From contig NZ_CP196822.1 in the NCBI RefSeq assembly GCF_051912485.1, positions 682,001 to 746,000 of the forward strand: a stretch of 64,000 nucleotides of DNA, in the 5' to 3' direction. Below, in pieces: positions 15,996-23,287 of the stretch; the first letter of the stretch is position 1; every line of letters starts with the position of its first letter. Source of the DNA: Nitrobacter sp051912485 (GTDB lineage: Bacteria > Pseudomonadota > Alphaproteobacteria > Rhizobiales > Xanthobacteraceae). The notes beneath the pieces were generated by a model. It searched no databases, was not told the DNA's origin, and worked only from the letters and a program-made list of their open reading frames with translations. A program made the position numbers and the translations under genes.

Positions 15996-16745
15996 TCATG
16001 CGCCGAAGCCGCCATCGACGTTGAGTACCGTGCCGGTCACGAATGACGCGCCGGGGCTTGCGAGGAACACGACACCGGCAGCAATCTCCTCGGGTTTGCC
16101 GAAGCGTTGCAACGCGTGCTGCGAACGCTGGACCGCAGCGAATTCACGGTCGTCATCGGGGTTCATGTCGGTCGAGATCGAGCCGGGCTGCAACACGTTC
16201 ACCGTAATACCGCGCGGGCCCAGGTCGCGTGCCGCGCCCTTGCTGTAACCGACGATCGCCGCCTTCGTTGCAGCATAGTCGGCAACGCCCGGAAACGAAG
16301 CGCGCGTCGCAATGCCGGACCCGATGGTGATGATGCGTCCGCCGTCGCCCATCAGCTTGGAAGCCGAACGGATCGCCGTGACCACGCCGCCAACATTGAT
16401 CGCCTGCTGCCGGGCCAGTGCGTCAAGATCGTTGGCGCCATCGACCGGGCCCGCGGCAATCACGCCAGCATTGTTTACGAGAATGTCGAGATGGCCGAAA
16501 TACTTTGCCACGTCAGTGACGAGATGCTCGACGTCGTCGGTGCTGGCCTGGTCCGCCTTGAACGCTTTCGCCTTGACGCCCTTCGCTGTGAGTTCCTTGA
16601 CGACGGCCTCGGCCTTGTCCGCGGAGGCGCTGTAGCTGATGGCGACGTCGGCGCCTTCGGCTGCAAGCGCCCTCGCGGTTGCGGCGCCAATACCACGGGA
16701 ACCGCCGGTGACGAGAGCGACCTTGCCGTTGAGTGTTTTGGTCAT
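15996..16745 (-). CDS. Short-chain dehydrogenase/reductase
   Basis: A 249-residue classical SDR. The NAD(P)-binding motif is TGGSRGIGAATARALAAEG, then NNAGV, the catalytic Ser (ITIGSG), and YxxxK as YAATKAAIVG. The end VTGTVLNVDGGFGA is typical of 3-oxoacyl-ACP-reductase-like enzymes. An Arg in the first turn (GGSRG) suggests NADPH preference. A GGAGAT site precedes the start. The substrate is not known; it is the promoter-proximal gene of the unit with the pirin gene and probably the direct target of the divergent LysR protein. Confidence 0.9.
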   Translation of the reverse strand: MTKTLNGKVALVTGGSRGIGAATARALAAEGADVAISYSASADKAEAVVKELTAKGVKAKAFKADQASTDDVEHLVTDVAKYFGHLDILVNNAGVIAAGPVDGANDLDALARQQAINVGGVVTAIRSASKLMGDGGRIITIGSGIATRASFPGVADYAATKAAIVGYSKGAARDLGPRGITVNVLQPGSISTDMNPDDDREFAAVQRSQHALQRFGKPEEIAAGVVFLASPGASFVTGTVLNVDGGFGA

Positions 16746-16807
16746 GGAATATCTCCGTTGCTGAAATTCCGATGACGTCTGGATATGCCTTCCGGATCGG
16801 TCTATAA

Positions 16808-16834
16808 ATAGAAACTATAGAAACGTATTGTTTC
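16808..16834. promoter_or_regulatory. Probable LysR operator in the divergent promoter region
   Basis: ATAGAAAC occurs twice in tandem (16808-16815 and 16817-16824), and the second copy begins a perfect palindrome GAAAC-N5-GTTTC (16820-16834). It sits between the divergent SDR and LysR starts, about 30 bases before the LysR gene, the usual place for autoregulatory and target-gene binding of this regulator type. Confidence 0.6.
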
Positions 16835-16865
16835 CAAAATTTACAAAAGTGGCGAGGGGGGAGGG

Positions 16866-17789
16866 ATGGCAAAACTCCCGGATTTCGAGGCGCTGGCGAT
16901 CTTCGCCAAGGTGGTCGAGTTACGGTCCTTCGCGGCAGCGGCGACCGAACTGGGCCTGTCGAAACCGACGGTTTCCAAGGCCGTCAGCCGGCTGGAGGAT
17001 CGGCTCGGCGCCAGTCTGTTCAACCGGACCTCGCGCCGCCTGGCGCTGACGGATGCCGGCAAGAACTTGTCCGAACGTGCCGCGCGGTTGCTCGCCGACG
17101 GTGAAGCCGCCGAGAACGAGGCGCTGGCACGATCGGCCGCGCCGCGCGGCGTGGTGCGCCTCGCGGTGCCTATGACGTTTGGTGTCAGGGTGATCGCGCC
17201 GCTGCTGCCGGGATTCCTTGCGATGTATCCGGAGGTCTCAGTGGATCTGCATTTCAGCGACGCGATGGTCGATCTGATCGGCGAGGGGTTCGACGCGGGC
17301 GTACGGATCGCGAGCTTGCCCGACTCCTCGCTGGTGGCGCGACGGCTCTGTCCGATGCCGCGTCATACCGTGGCGTCGCCGGCCTATCTGAAGGCACATG
17401 GCACGCCGACGCATCCGATGCATCTCGCCCAGCATAGCTGCTTCGGTTACGCCTACCTGTCGACGCCCGGGGTATGGCGCTACACCAATGCGCTCGGCGA
17501 ACAGGCGACCGTACGGCCATCGGGCCAACTGCGCGTCAATAACGGCGAGGCGCTGCTGCCCGCCGTCATCGCCGGACTCGGCATCGCCGATCTACCGGAC
17601 TTCATCGTTGGTGAAGCGATTGCCGCGAAGAAGGTCGAAGTCATCCTCAAGGACTGGAGACAGGTCGAAGGCGCCGTGCATCTGGTGATGCCGCCGGGCG
17701 GTCCGCGACCGGCGCGCGTCGAGGCCTTGATCGATTATTTTGCCCATCAACTCGCGTGTCCGAGATCGCTGAGCAAGGCTCGCTCATAA
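16866..17789 (+). CDS. LysR-type transcriptional regulator
   Basis: A 307-residue regulator. Residues 1-60 hold the winged helix-turn-helix (FAKVVELRSFAAAATELGLS, then PTVSKAVSRLEDRLGASLFNRTSRRLALTDAG). The rest is the type-2 periplasmic-binding-like effector domain (VRLAVPMTFGVRVIAPLLPGF, VDLHFSDAMVDLIGEGFD, GVRIASLPDSSL), typical of the CrgA/DmlR subgroup. It has a GGGAGGG site. It is divergent from the SDR-pirin pair and most likely controls it. The co-inducer is unknown. Confidence 0.92.
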   Translation: MAKLPDFEALAIFAKVVELRSFAAAATELGLSKPTVSKAVSRLEDRLGASLFNRTSRRLALTDAGKNLSERAARLLADGEAAENEALARSAAPRGVVRLAVPMTFGVRVIAPLLPGFLAMYPEVSVDLHFSDAMVDLIGEGFDAGVRIASLPDSSLVARRLCPMPRHTVASPAYLKAHGTPTHPMHLAQHSCFGYAYLSTPGVWRYTNALGEQATVRPSGQLRVNNGEALLPAVIAGLGIADLPDFIVGEAIAAKKVEVILKDWRQVEGAVHLVMPPGGPRPARVEALIDYFAHQLACPRSLSKARS

Positions 17790-17951
17790 CAACGCGACGC
17801 GCTTTTGGATGCAGCGGGCCGACCGTGGCGCTTTCGCGCAAATCACACCACGGAACCTGCCAGTCCCATTTTATTGCCTGAAACGAACCTTTCTGTCGCC
17901 CCAATGGTTTGAGGAGGTGTCGGCGTGTGAAGCATTGAGACGAGGTGACAC

Positions 17952-18251
17952 ATGCGCAGGCACGGAGTTATCCTGTTTTCCGGGATTCTGGCCGGCGGCA
18001 TCGCGGCCGTCGCGCACGCGGAAGAATATCGCGGCACGTTCGCTCAGCAAATGGCCTGTACGCCAGACGTCTTCAGATTTTGCGGCAGTGAAATTCCCGA
18101 CGTTGGCCGCATTGTCGCCTGCCTGCGGCAAAACCAGACACAGCTCGGCGCTCCGTGCCGCGCGGTGTTCGACTCCAATGCCGAGGCGACCGGCGACGAC
18201 ATCGCGGCAAAAGCAAACGGAAACGCGGTCAGGCCCGACAGCCGGCGATAG
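17952..18251 (+). CDS. Small secreted Cys-rich-repeat protein
   Basis: A 99-residue protein with a signal peptide (MRRHGVILFSGILAGGIAAVAHAEE). The mature part has four Cys in a spacing (ACTPDVFRFC, then VACLRQNQTQLGAPCRAVF) that matches the Cys-rich GLG1-type repeat found in many small rhizobial exported proteins. Two disulfides in the periplasm are expected. The segment after about residue 75 is low in structure. Function is unknown. Confidence 0.75.
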   Translation: MRRHGVILFSGILAGGIAAVAHAEEYRGTFAQQMACTPDVFRFCGSEIPDVGRIVACLRQNQTQLGAPCRAVFDSNAEATGDDIAAKANGNAVRPDSRR

Positions 18252-18362
18252 ATCGTCGCCACGCTGGCAGAGGTCAACCCATTCGCCCTCGACCAGTTCG
18301 GTCAGGAACGAGAGAGCTGCGCAAGCCCTTTGGCCGGTCCGCCAAGCCATCGACGGGCTCTG

Positions 18363-19577
18363 TCAGGCAACGGGAACGAAGGCCGGGGGTTGACGGCTGT
18401 TGCGTGCGAACTTCCGTGTGGTCATCGGCTTGCCGAACAGAAATCCCTGGATGAAATCGACACCAATGCCGTGCATCGCGAGGAAATCGTCGCGGGTCTC
18501 GACGCCTTCAGCCACCGTTTTGACGCCGTGTCTCTTGGCCACGTCGACGATCTGGCTGCAGACGGAGCGCTTGAGTCGCGCGGACGAGCTACCGTCAACG
18601 AACTGGCGATCGAGCTTGATCTCGGAGAATGGAAATTCGTTCAGTGCGGCCAGCGCCGGCCATTCGGTGCCGACGTCGTCGATCGAAAAGCCGATGTTGT
18701 GGAATCGCAGTCGGTGCGCTGCTTCGACTGCCAGCGGCAGATTCTTGACGACTTCGCTGCTGTCGACCTCCACGGTCAAGCCGTCGAAGGCGGGGTGATC
18801 CGGGAACTGCAAACGCAGATCGTCGACGGCATTGGCGTCTGTGAAGAATGCAAGGGGTAGATTGATGGAAATATGGATGCTTCCGGACTTGGCGACGAGA
18901 TAGCGCCAGTCCTGGAAAACGCGGCCGATGACGAAGTGCGACAGGGCCCTGAAATTCGGGTCGTCCTTGTCCGGGATGAAATAGGCCGGCGGAACGATAC
19001 CCCAGCTCGGATGGCGCATCCGGATCAGCGCTTCGGCGCCGCCCAGCGCAAGGCTTCTGGTATCGACCTTGGGTTGATACCAGAGTTCAAGCCAGCCGGC
19101 GCCGAGCGCCTCGGCCACATCGACCGGCGGCGGGGGTGGCTCGGCCGGCACCATGGCGGCGACGCAGGCGTGAAGATCCCTGTCGCTGAAAGGCGTCGAC
19201 AGCATAGGCAGTAGGTCCAGCGCCAGTTTCTCGCCTAGCTCCTGTGCCGCCCTGACGGCGGGCGCGTCCGACGGCCCAATCAGCAACACGAGACCGGCGA
19301 AGACCCGGACCGCAAGCAGGTTCAGGATATCCGTAACAGGCAGACCGTTCATCGAGAAGCTGATGACGATGAGGTCGGGAAAGTCCGAACGCAACGAGGC
19401 ATCGAGGTCGTCCAGCGTTGCGCAGGCGTGCGGAATGAACCCCTGTTCCTCAAGCGTCTCGCTGAGCAGCGATCGCACGTGATGTTTGCTCTCGACAATG
19501 CAGGCGCGGGGCTTGACCCTTCGCTTGCCGAAGGGCGTCTCCGCAATTCTGTCGTCCTTGCTGGCTTTATCGCTCAT
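18363..19577 (-). CDS. EAL-domain protein with N-terminal pseudo-receiver
   Basis: A 404-residue protein started at MSDKASKDDR (GGGAGGGAC site). Residues 24-145 have a receiver-like fold (ACIVESKHHVRSLLSETLEEQG), but the phospho-acceptor strand reads LIVISFSM with no Asp. Residues 160-395 are an EAL domain for c-di-GMP hydrolysis: EALIR, ISINLP, the Glu of LTVEVDSSEV, EIKLDR and VAEGVET are present. The central metal motif, normally DDFGTG, is DDVGTE, so activity is uncertain. It could degrade c-di-GMP weakly or act as a binding effector. The linker carries a run of Pro (PAEPPPPPV). Confidence 0.85.
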   Translation of the reverse strand: MSDKASKDDRIAETPFGKRRVKPRACIVESKHHVRSLLSETLEEQGFIPHACATLDDLDASLRSDFPDLIVISFSMNGLPVTDILNLLAVRVFAGLVLLIGPSDAPAVRAAQELGEKLALDLLPMLSTPFSDRDLHACVAAMVPAEPPPPPVDVAEALGAGWLELWYQPKVDTRSLALGGAEALIRMRHPSWGIVPPAYFIPDKDDPNFRALSHFVIGRVFQDWRYLVAKSGSIHISINLPLAFFTDANAVDDLRLQFPDHPAFDGLTVEVDSSEVVKNLPLAVEAAHRLRFHNIGFSIDDVGTEWPALAALNEFPFSEIKLDRQFVDGSSSARLKRSVCSQIVDVAKRHGVKTVAEGVETRDDFLAMHGIGVDFIQGFLFGKPMTTRKFARNSRQPPAFVPVA

Positions 19578-19738
19578 ACCGGTGTCCCTCCCTGGCGGAG
19601 CGAGAGTGAGACCTCGGGTATGGCCGCACGAGGGAGCGTTCCGGCTATGCACCGGAGAATGTCCGCGCATCGTTAACCCTGATAAATCGATTCAAGATTG
19701 AATCGACGGGAACCTTTCACCGCGAATGTGGACTCGAG

Positions 19739-20038
19739 TCATGTTCGCAAGAACGACGCTGCCGCGATCGCCAGCGCAGCGATTGCTATCGCGGCGAAAA
19801 TCAGTTGCCGGACGCGCTGTCGTCTCGTTTCGTGCCGGTCGTGAAACGCCAGCCAGTCTCGGACAAATCCCGGCGGGATGTCGTAGACGACCGTATGCCT
19901 CCTGATCCGGTGTGTTTCATGATCTGCGAACATGATCCGGACGGTGGACACACCCAGCCGCTCCAGCTCGCAGTGCCACTGCCAAGCGTGTTCGCCGTTC
20001 GTCCATCTGTTTTCGAAGGGAAGCCGATGCGATTTCAT
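19739..20038 (-). CDS. Small hypothetical membrane protein
   Basis: A 99-residue protein, basic and soluble-looking up to about residue 77, then a C-terminal membrane helix (LIFAAIAIAALAIAAASFL). The N-terminal part (WHCELERLGVSTVRIMFADHE, then TVVYDIPPGFVRDWLAFHDR) looks like a compact domain exposed to the cytosol. It has no recognised family. The composition and helix support a real gene. Confidence 0.55.
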   Translation of the reverse strand: MKSHRLPFENRWTNGEHAWQWHCELERLGVSTVRIMFADHETHRIRRHTVVYDIPPGFVRDWLAFHDRHETRRQRVRQLIFAAIAIAALAIAAASFLRT

Positions 20039-20399
20039 AACGGACCTCCAGCAGTGTCCGTCGCCGCCTGGCTCTCGCTATGGTCTTCGCTGCGGGCCAT
20101 TGGCGCGCACCTGAAGATGATACTGCGGAGAAAACTCCTCGTCCAATCCATCTTTGCGCGCCGGTCAGGGTGGCGAGTGCCTGCAGGAGTCGGGATCGAG
20201 GTCAGCGGACTTCATCAATGATCCGTTCAGAAGATTTCCGCATCCAAACAGGCCGTTATCGGTGCTGTTTGGATTGACATTACCGGGTGTCATGGCTTAG
20301 AAACCGCGCGTCCCGGGCGGCTTGGCCGCGAGCCGGAAAATCATGTTGTACTGTTTTCGGTCCGTCACATACGGCCTTTGGAAAATCAGGAATATTCCC
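20039..20399. other. Noncoding stretch upstream of bL36
   Basis: About 360 bases without a supportable gene. It contains the 10-bp perfect hairpin at 20242-20274 listed separately. A small RNA or a long bL36 leader is possible. Confidence 0.4.
20242..20274. repeat. Perfect hairpin upstream of bL36
   Basis: ATCCAAACAG (20242-20251) and CTGTTTGGAT (20265-20274) form a perfect 10-bp stem around a 13-base loop, about 125 bases before the bL36 start. No T-run follows, so it is more likely regulatory than a terminator. Confidence 0.5.
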
Positions 20400-20525
20400 A
20401 TGAAGGTCCGTAACTCGCTGAAATCGCTGCGCTCGCGCCATCGGGATAACCGTCTGGTCCGCCGCAAGGGCCGGGTTTATGTGATCAACAAGACCCAGCG
20501 CCGTTTCAAGGCTCGTCAGGGCTGA
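20400..20525 (+). CDS. rpmJ: 50S ribosomal protein bL36, zinc-free form
   Basis: A 41-residue basic protein starting MKVRNSLKSLRSRHRDNRLV and ending NKTQRRFKARQG. It matches the alphaproteobacterial bL36 that lacks the zinc-binding Cys residues of the classical form. It belongs to the large subunit near the GTPase centre. It is monocistronic, with the TPR gene 130 bases downstream. Confidence 0.95.
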   Translation: MKVRNSLKSLRSRHRDNRLVRRKGRVYVINKTQRRFKARQG

Positions 20526-20656
20526 TTCCCGCGCATCGCGCCACAGTCGTCCATACCCCGTCATCACGGCTCTTTGACGTGCCTGCGCTTTGCGGCGCGT
20601 TTTGTTGTGTTTAGTGTGACGCGTCAGAAGCTCGCCTGATTTTCTGGACCTCGCGA

Positions 20657-21331
20657 ATGCAACAGAGATTTCCCGCGATCGGGTGGTTTTGCCTCGCAAT
20701 TCTGCTCGCCGTTGCCGGAGCTTTGCTGCCTGCGGTCGCGTCCGCGCAGGCTCCGCCGCGCAGCGGCCCGCAGATCACCTCGCCTGATAACACTGAACCC
20801 AAGGGCCTGCCGCAGCCGCTCTCGAGGCGGCCGGGAATTCCCAAGGATCAGGCCCACGGACTCGATTTCCTGTTCGGCGCCCTCAAGGCCGCGCCGGACG
20901 AGGAGAGCGCCAAGCATGTCGAAGCGGGCATCCTGGCTCTGTGGAGTCGCACTTCGAGCGACACGACGGTGCTTCTGATGCAGCGGGCGAAGGTCGCGAT
21001 TGACGCCCAACAGCTCGACATTGCCCTTAAGCTGCTCGACGCGGTTTTGAAGCTGCATCCCGACTACATCGAGGGATGGAGCCAGCGCGCGACCCTGTAC
21101 TACATGCAGAACGACTACCAGCATTCGCTTGAGGACATCGAGCAGGTGTTGATCCGCGAGCCGCGCCACTTTGGAGCGCTCGCCGGTCTCGGCATGATCA
21201 TGCAGGAGCTCGGGGACGACCGGCGCGCGCTCGATGCTTTCCGCAAGGCGCTCGCCATCAATCCCTATCTTGAGAACGTGCGGGAACTGGTCAAGACGCT
21301 GACCGAAAAGGTCGAAGGGCGCGATATCTGA
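20657..21331 (+). CDS. Secreted TPR-repeat protein
   Basis: A 224-residue protein with a signal peptide (FCLAILLAVAGALLPAVASAQA). After a Pro-rich segment, residues 70-215 form three or four TPR-type helical hairpins (for example AKVAIDAQQLDIALKLLDAV, GWSQRATLYYMQNDYQHSLE and ALAGLGMIMQELGDDRRALD). It is expected to be periplasmic or membrane-associated and to act as a protein-interaction scaffold. No partner is evident. Confidence 0.85.
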   Translation: MQQRFPAIGWFCLAILLAVAGALLPAVASAQAPPRSGPQITSPDNTEPKGLPQPLSRRPGIPKDQAHGLDFLFGALKAAPDEESAKHVEAGILALWSRTSSDTTVLLMQRAKVAIDAQQLDIALKLLDAVLKLHPDYIEGWSQRATLYYMQNDYQHSLEDIEQVLIREPRHFGALAGLGMIMQELGDDRRALDAFRKALAINPYLENVRELVKTLTEKVEGRDI

Positions 21332-21493
21332 TGTTGGGGAATCGGCAGAGGAAAAAAGGCGGCAGTCCTGGCGCGTAGGTCAGTGCACAGCGGCTCGTGA
21401 ATTAACCAAGATCGCCATTGGCACTTAGTGGTACGAAACATTTCCGGCTAATGCGGGTTTGGCCTCAATGGGAACCCGAGAGCGGAGAGTACC

Positions 21494-21730
21494 ATGAAAT
21501 CATTGATGCTGGCCGTGATCTTTGTCTGCGCCGCGGGATCCGCGTGCTTCGCAGAAGGACAGTTCTGGGTAGTCGGCAACCGCGCCACCAACACCTGCGA
21601 CATCGTCACCAGCAACCCGGTCATCGACGGCAACATCTGGTTCGGCGATGGTCCATACGCATCTCTTGCCGACGCGAAGCTCGCCAGATCAACGATAAGC
21701 ACATGTCCGAAGGATAAAGAAAAAGACTGA
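21494..21730 (+). CDS. Small exported protein
   Basis: A 78-residue protein with a clear signal peptide (MKSLMLAVIFVCAAGSACFAE) and a CGGAGAG ribosome site. The mature part, about 57 residues, has two Cys and motifs VGNRATNTCDIV and WFGDGPYASLADAKLA, which recur in small exported proteins of this bacterial family. Function is unknown. Confidence 0.7.
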   Translation: MKSLMLAVIFVCAAGSACFAEGQFWVVGNRATNTCDIVTSNPVIDGNIWFGDGPYASLADAKLARSTISTCPKDKEKD

Positions 21731-21751
21731 CGGCTGTCGGCGTCGTGCCAC

Positions 21752-21820
21752 GACGCGTCACGCGAACCGGTATCCATCCTCGGGTCAAGCCCGAGGACAT
21801 GCTTCGCTCGAAACGTTCTA
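21752..21820. repeat. Dispersed palindromic repeat, long form
   Basis: This copy shares the blocks GCGAACCGGTATCCATCC and GACATGCTTCGCTCGAAA with the copy at 41160-41233. In the middle, CCTCGGG and CCCGAGG form a 7-bp stem. The TAG stop of the 53-residue minus-strand gene lies at its right edge. Confidence 0.65.
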
Positions 21821-21979
21821 ATGCAACGTGCTGCCTTCGCGCGCCGCCGCATAAAGCCGCTTCAGCTCATCCTCCAGCCGCTCGTTGACCATCAGCAGCG
21901 CCATCAGCGCGCCGCGAATGTCGCCGTCACATGATGCCACGATCTCGTCGATCACGGCTTCGCCTGCTTCAAAACTCAT
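21818..21979 (-). CDS. Small conserved-looking acidic protein
   Basis: A 53-residue protein (MSFEAGEAVIDEIVASCDGD at the start, ending LYAAAREGSTLH). It is almost wholly helical, with one Cys and heptad-like Leu spacing (ALMALLMVNERLEDELKRLY), and closely resembles small uncharacterised proteins typical of Bradyrhizobium and relatives, as I recall them. It was too short for routine gene calling. The stop codon lies at the edge of a dispersed repeat. Function is unknown. Confidence 0.65.
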   Translation of the reverse strand: MSFEAGEAVIDEIVASCDGDIRGALMALLMVNERLEDELKRLYAAAREGSTLH

Positions 21980-22054
21980 CTGATATACTCCGGTTCAAGC
22001 CGCCTCACTTTTCACCGAGAACGTGAATAAAGTTTGCGGGCGGATTCGTGTTCC

Positions 22055-22072
22055 TGTGGATAATGTGGATAA
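22055..22072. promoter_or_regulatory. Two directly adjacent perfect DnaA boxes
   Basis: TGTGGATAA occurs twice back to back (22055-22063 and 22064-22072). Each is the exact reverse complement of the TTATCCACA DnaA box. The pair lies in the gap between the divergent 53-residue gene and the hydrolase gene, about 100 bases before the latter. No AT-rich unwinding region or origin-type gene is adjacent, so a DnaA-responsive promoter or titration site is more likely than an origin. Confidence 0.6.
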
Positions 22073-22168
22073 ACAGGCCGGGGTCCGAGGACTGCCGCGA
22101 TCCCCGGATGCTCGATATCCTCGCTGGTATTGTTGAGCGAAAGCGGCTCACATCTTCGCTCTATCTAA

Positions 22169-23200
22169 TTGGTACGAAAGGTCTTTCTTGTTCTCATGAT
22201 CGTTGTCGTTATCGCCGCGACGCTGGTGGCTCTGGCGCTGATCACGCAGGCCGGCGTGCTTGTCCTCAACCGCATGCATCCTGCGGCAGGCAAAATAATT
22301 GGCGTGGCCGGAGCGCGGATTCATGTCGTGGACATCGGGCCGCGCGATAGCGACGCTCCGCCGGTCGTGATGATCCATGGCGCGAGTTCGAATCTGGAAA
22401 CGATGCGCCTGCCGGTCGCGGACATGCTGGCGAAAAGCCGTCGTGTCATCCTGATCGACCGGCCGGGGCACGGCTGGAGCAACCGCGACCGGCTGTCGGA
22501 TTCCACGCCCCGGGTTCAAGCGCGCATGATCGAGGAGGCTCTCGGCAAACTCGGCGTAACCGGGGTTGTGCTCGTCGTGCATTCCTGGGCCGGCTCGCTC
22601 GGTTCCCTGATGGCGCTGAACTATCCGGAGCGCGTCGCCGGTCTCGTGATGCTGGCGCCGGTCACCTATCCGTGGCCGGGAGGGGTCGGCACCTACAACG
22701 AGGTCGTCACCACGCCGGTGATCGGACCGCTGCTGGCCTACACCATTACGCTGCCATTGGGGCTGGCACTGGTCCGTCCCGGAACCCGCGGTGTCTTCCT
22801 ACCGCAGGCCATGCCGCTCGATTATGTCAGAGCCGCCGCGATTTCGCTGGTGCTCAGGCCGCGCGAGTTTCTTGCAAATGCGCGGGACCTCGTCACCCTC
22901 AAGGCCGCGGTCGCCGGGCAGGCACCGCGCTACGCAGGCATCAGAGTTCCGACGGTTGTTATCCACGGAGACGCGGATGAGACGGTGTCGCTCAAGATCC
23001 ACTCGCGCCCGTTCGCCGCAGTGGTACCCGGCGCGAAACTGATCGTGCTGCCCGGCGCCGGCCACATGGTGCAGAACGTCGCGCCGGACCTCGTCGTCAG
23101 CGAGATCGAGCAGATGGCCAGCGCGCTGCAAAGGCAGGCGGATCGGCCTGAGCCGACAGGCAAACATCAGCGTCCTGTGCAACAGCTACCTAGAGTCTGA
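22169..23200 (+). CDS. Alpha/beta-hydrolase with N-terminal membrane anchor
   Basis: A 343-residue protein from a TTG start (VRKVFLVLMIVVV); an ATG at 22196 would give 334 residues. Residues 5-28 are a membrane anchor or uncleaved signal. The hydrolase core shows the oxyanion loop HGASSN, the nucleophile elbow VVHSWAGS (Ser present, first Gly replaced), GDADETV for the acid and GAGHMVQ for the His. It is an esterase, epoxide hydrolase or dehalogenase-like enzyme on the periplasmic side; the substrate is unknown. The stop codon falls inside a dispersed hairpin repeat, so the last two residues are repeat-derived. Confidence 0.85.
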   Translation: MVRKVFLVLMIVVVIAATLVALALITQAGVLVLNRMHPAAGKIIGVAGARIHVVDIGPRDSDAPPVVMIHGASSNLETMRLPVADMLAKSRRVILIDRPGHGWSNRDRLSDSTPRVQARMIEEALGKLGVTGVVLVVHSWAGSLGSLMALNYPERVAGLVMLAPVTYPWPGGVGTYNEVVTTPVIGPLLAYTITLPLGLALVRPGTRGVFLPQAMPLDYVRAAAISLVLRPREFLANARDLVTLKAAVAGQAPRYAGIRVPTVVIHGDADETVSLKIHSRPFAAVVPGAKLIVLPGAGHMVQNVAPDLVVSEIEQMASALQRQADRPEPTGKHQRPVQQLPRV

Positions 23201-23287
23201 TTCAACTGGTGTTGAATCAGACTCTAGCTTTATCGATCGAGCACGATCTTTTCCGAAAACCGGTTTCCACTTTTCGGGATCATGCCT
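23191..23287. repeat. Dispersed repeat with 16-bp perfect hairpin
   Basis: TAGAGTCTGATTCAAC (23191-23206) and GTTGAATCAGACTCTA (23211-23226) pair perfectly around TGGT. It is followed by a second imperfect palindrome, CGATCTTTTCCGAAAACCGG to TTTTCGGGATCATGC. This arrangement is a known intergenic repeat style of the Bradyrhizobium group. It fills the gap between the hydrolase and the convergent pyk stop and may serve as a bidirectional terminator. Confidence 0.7.

Noticed and set aside
22021..22100. The DnaA boxes as a chromosomal origin
   Set aside because: No AT-rich unwinding region, no further box cluster and no origin-associated genes are adjacent.
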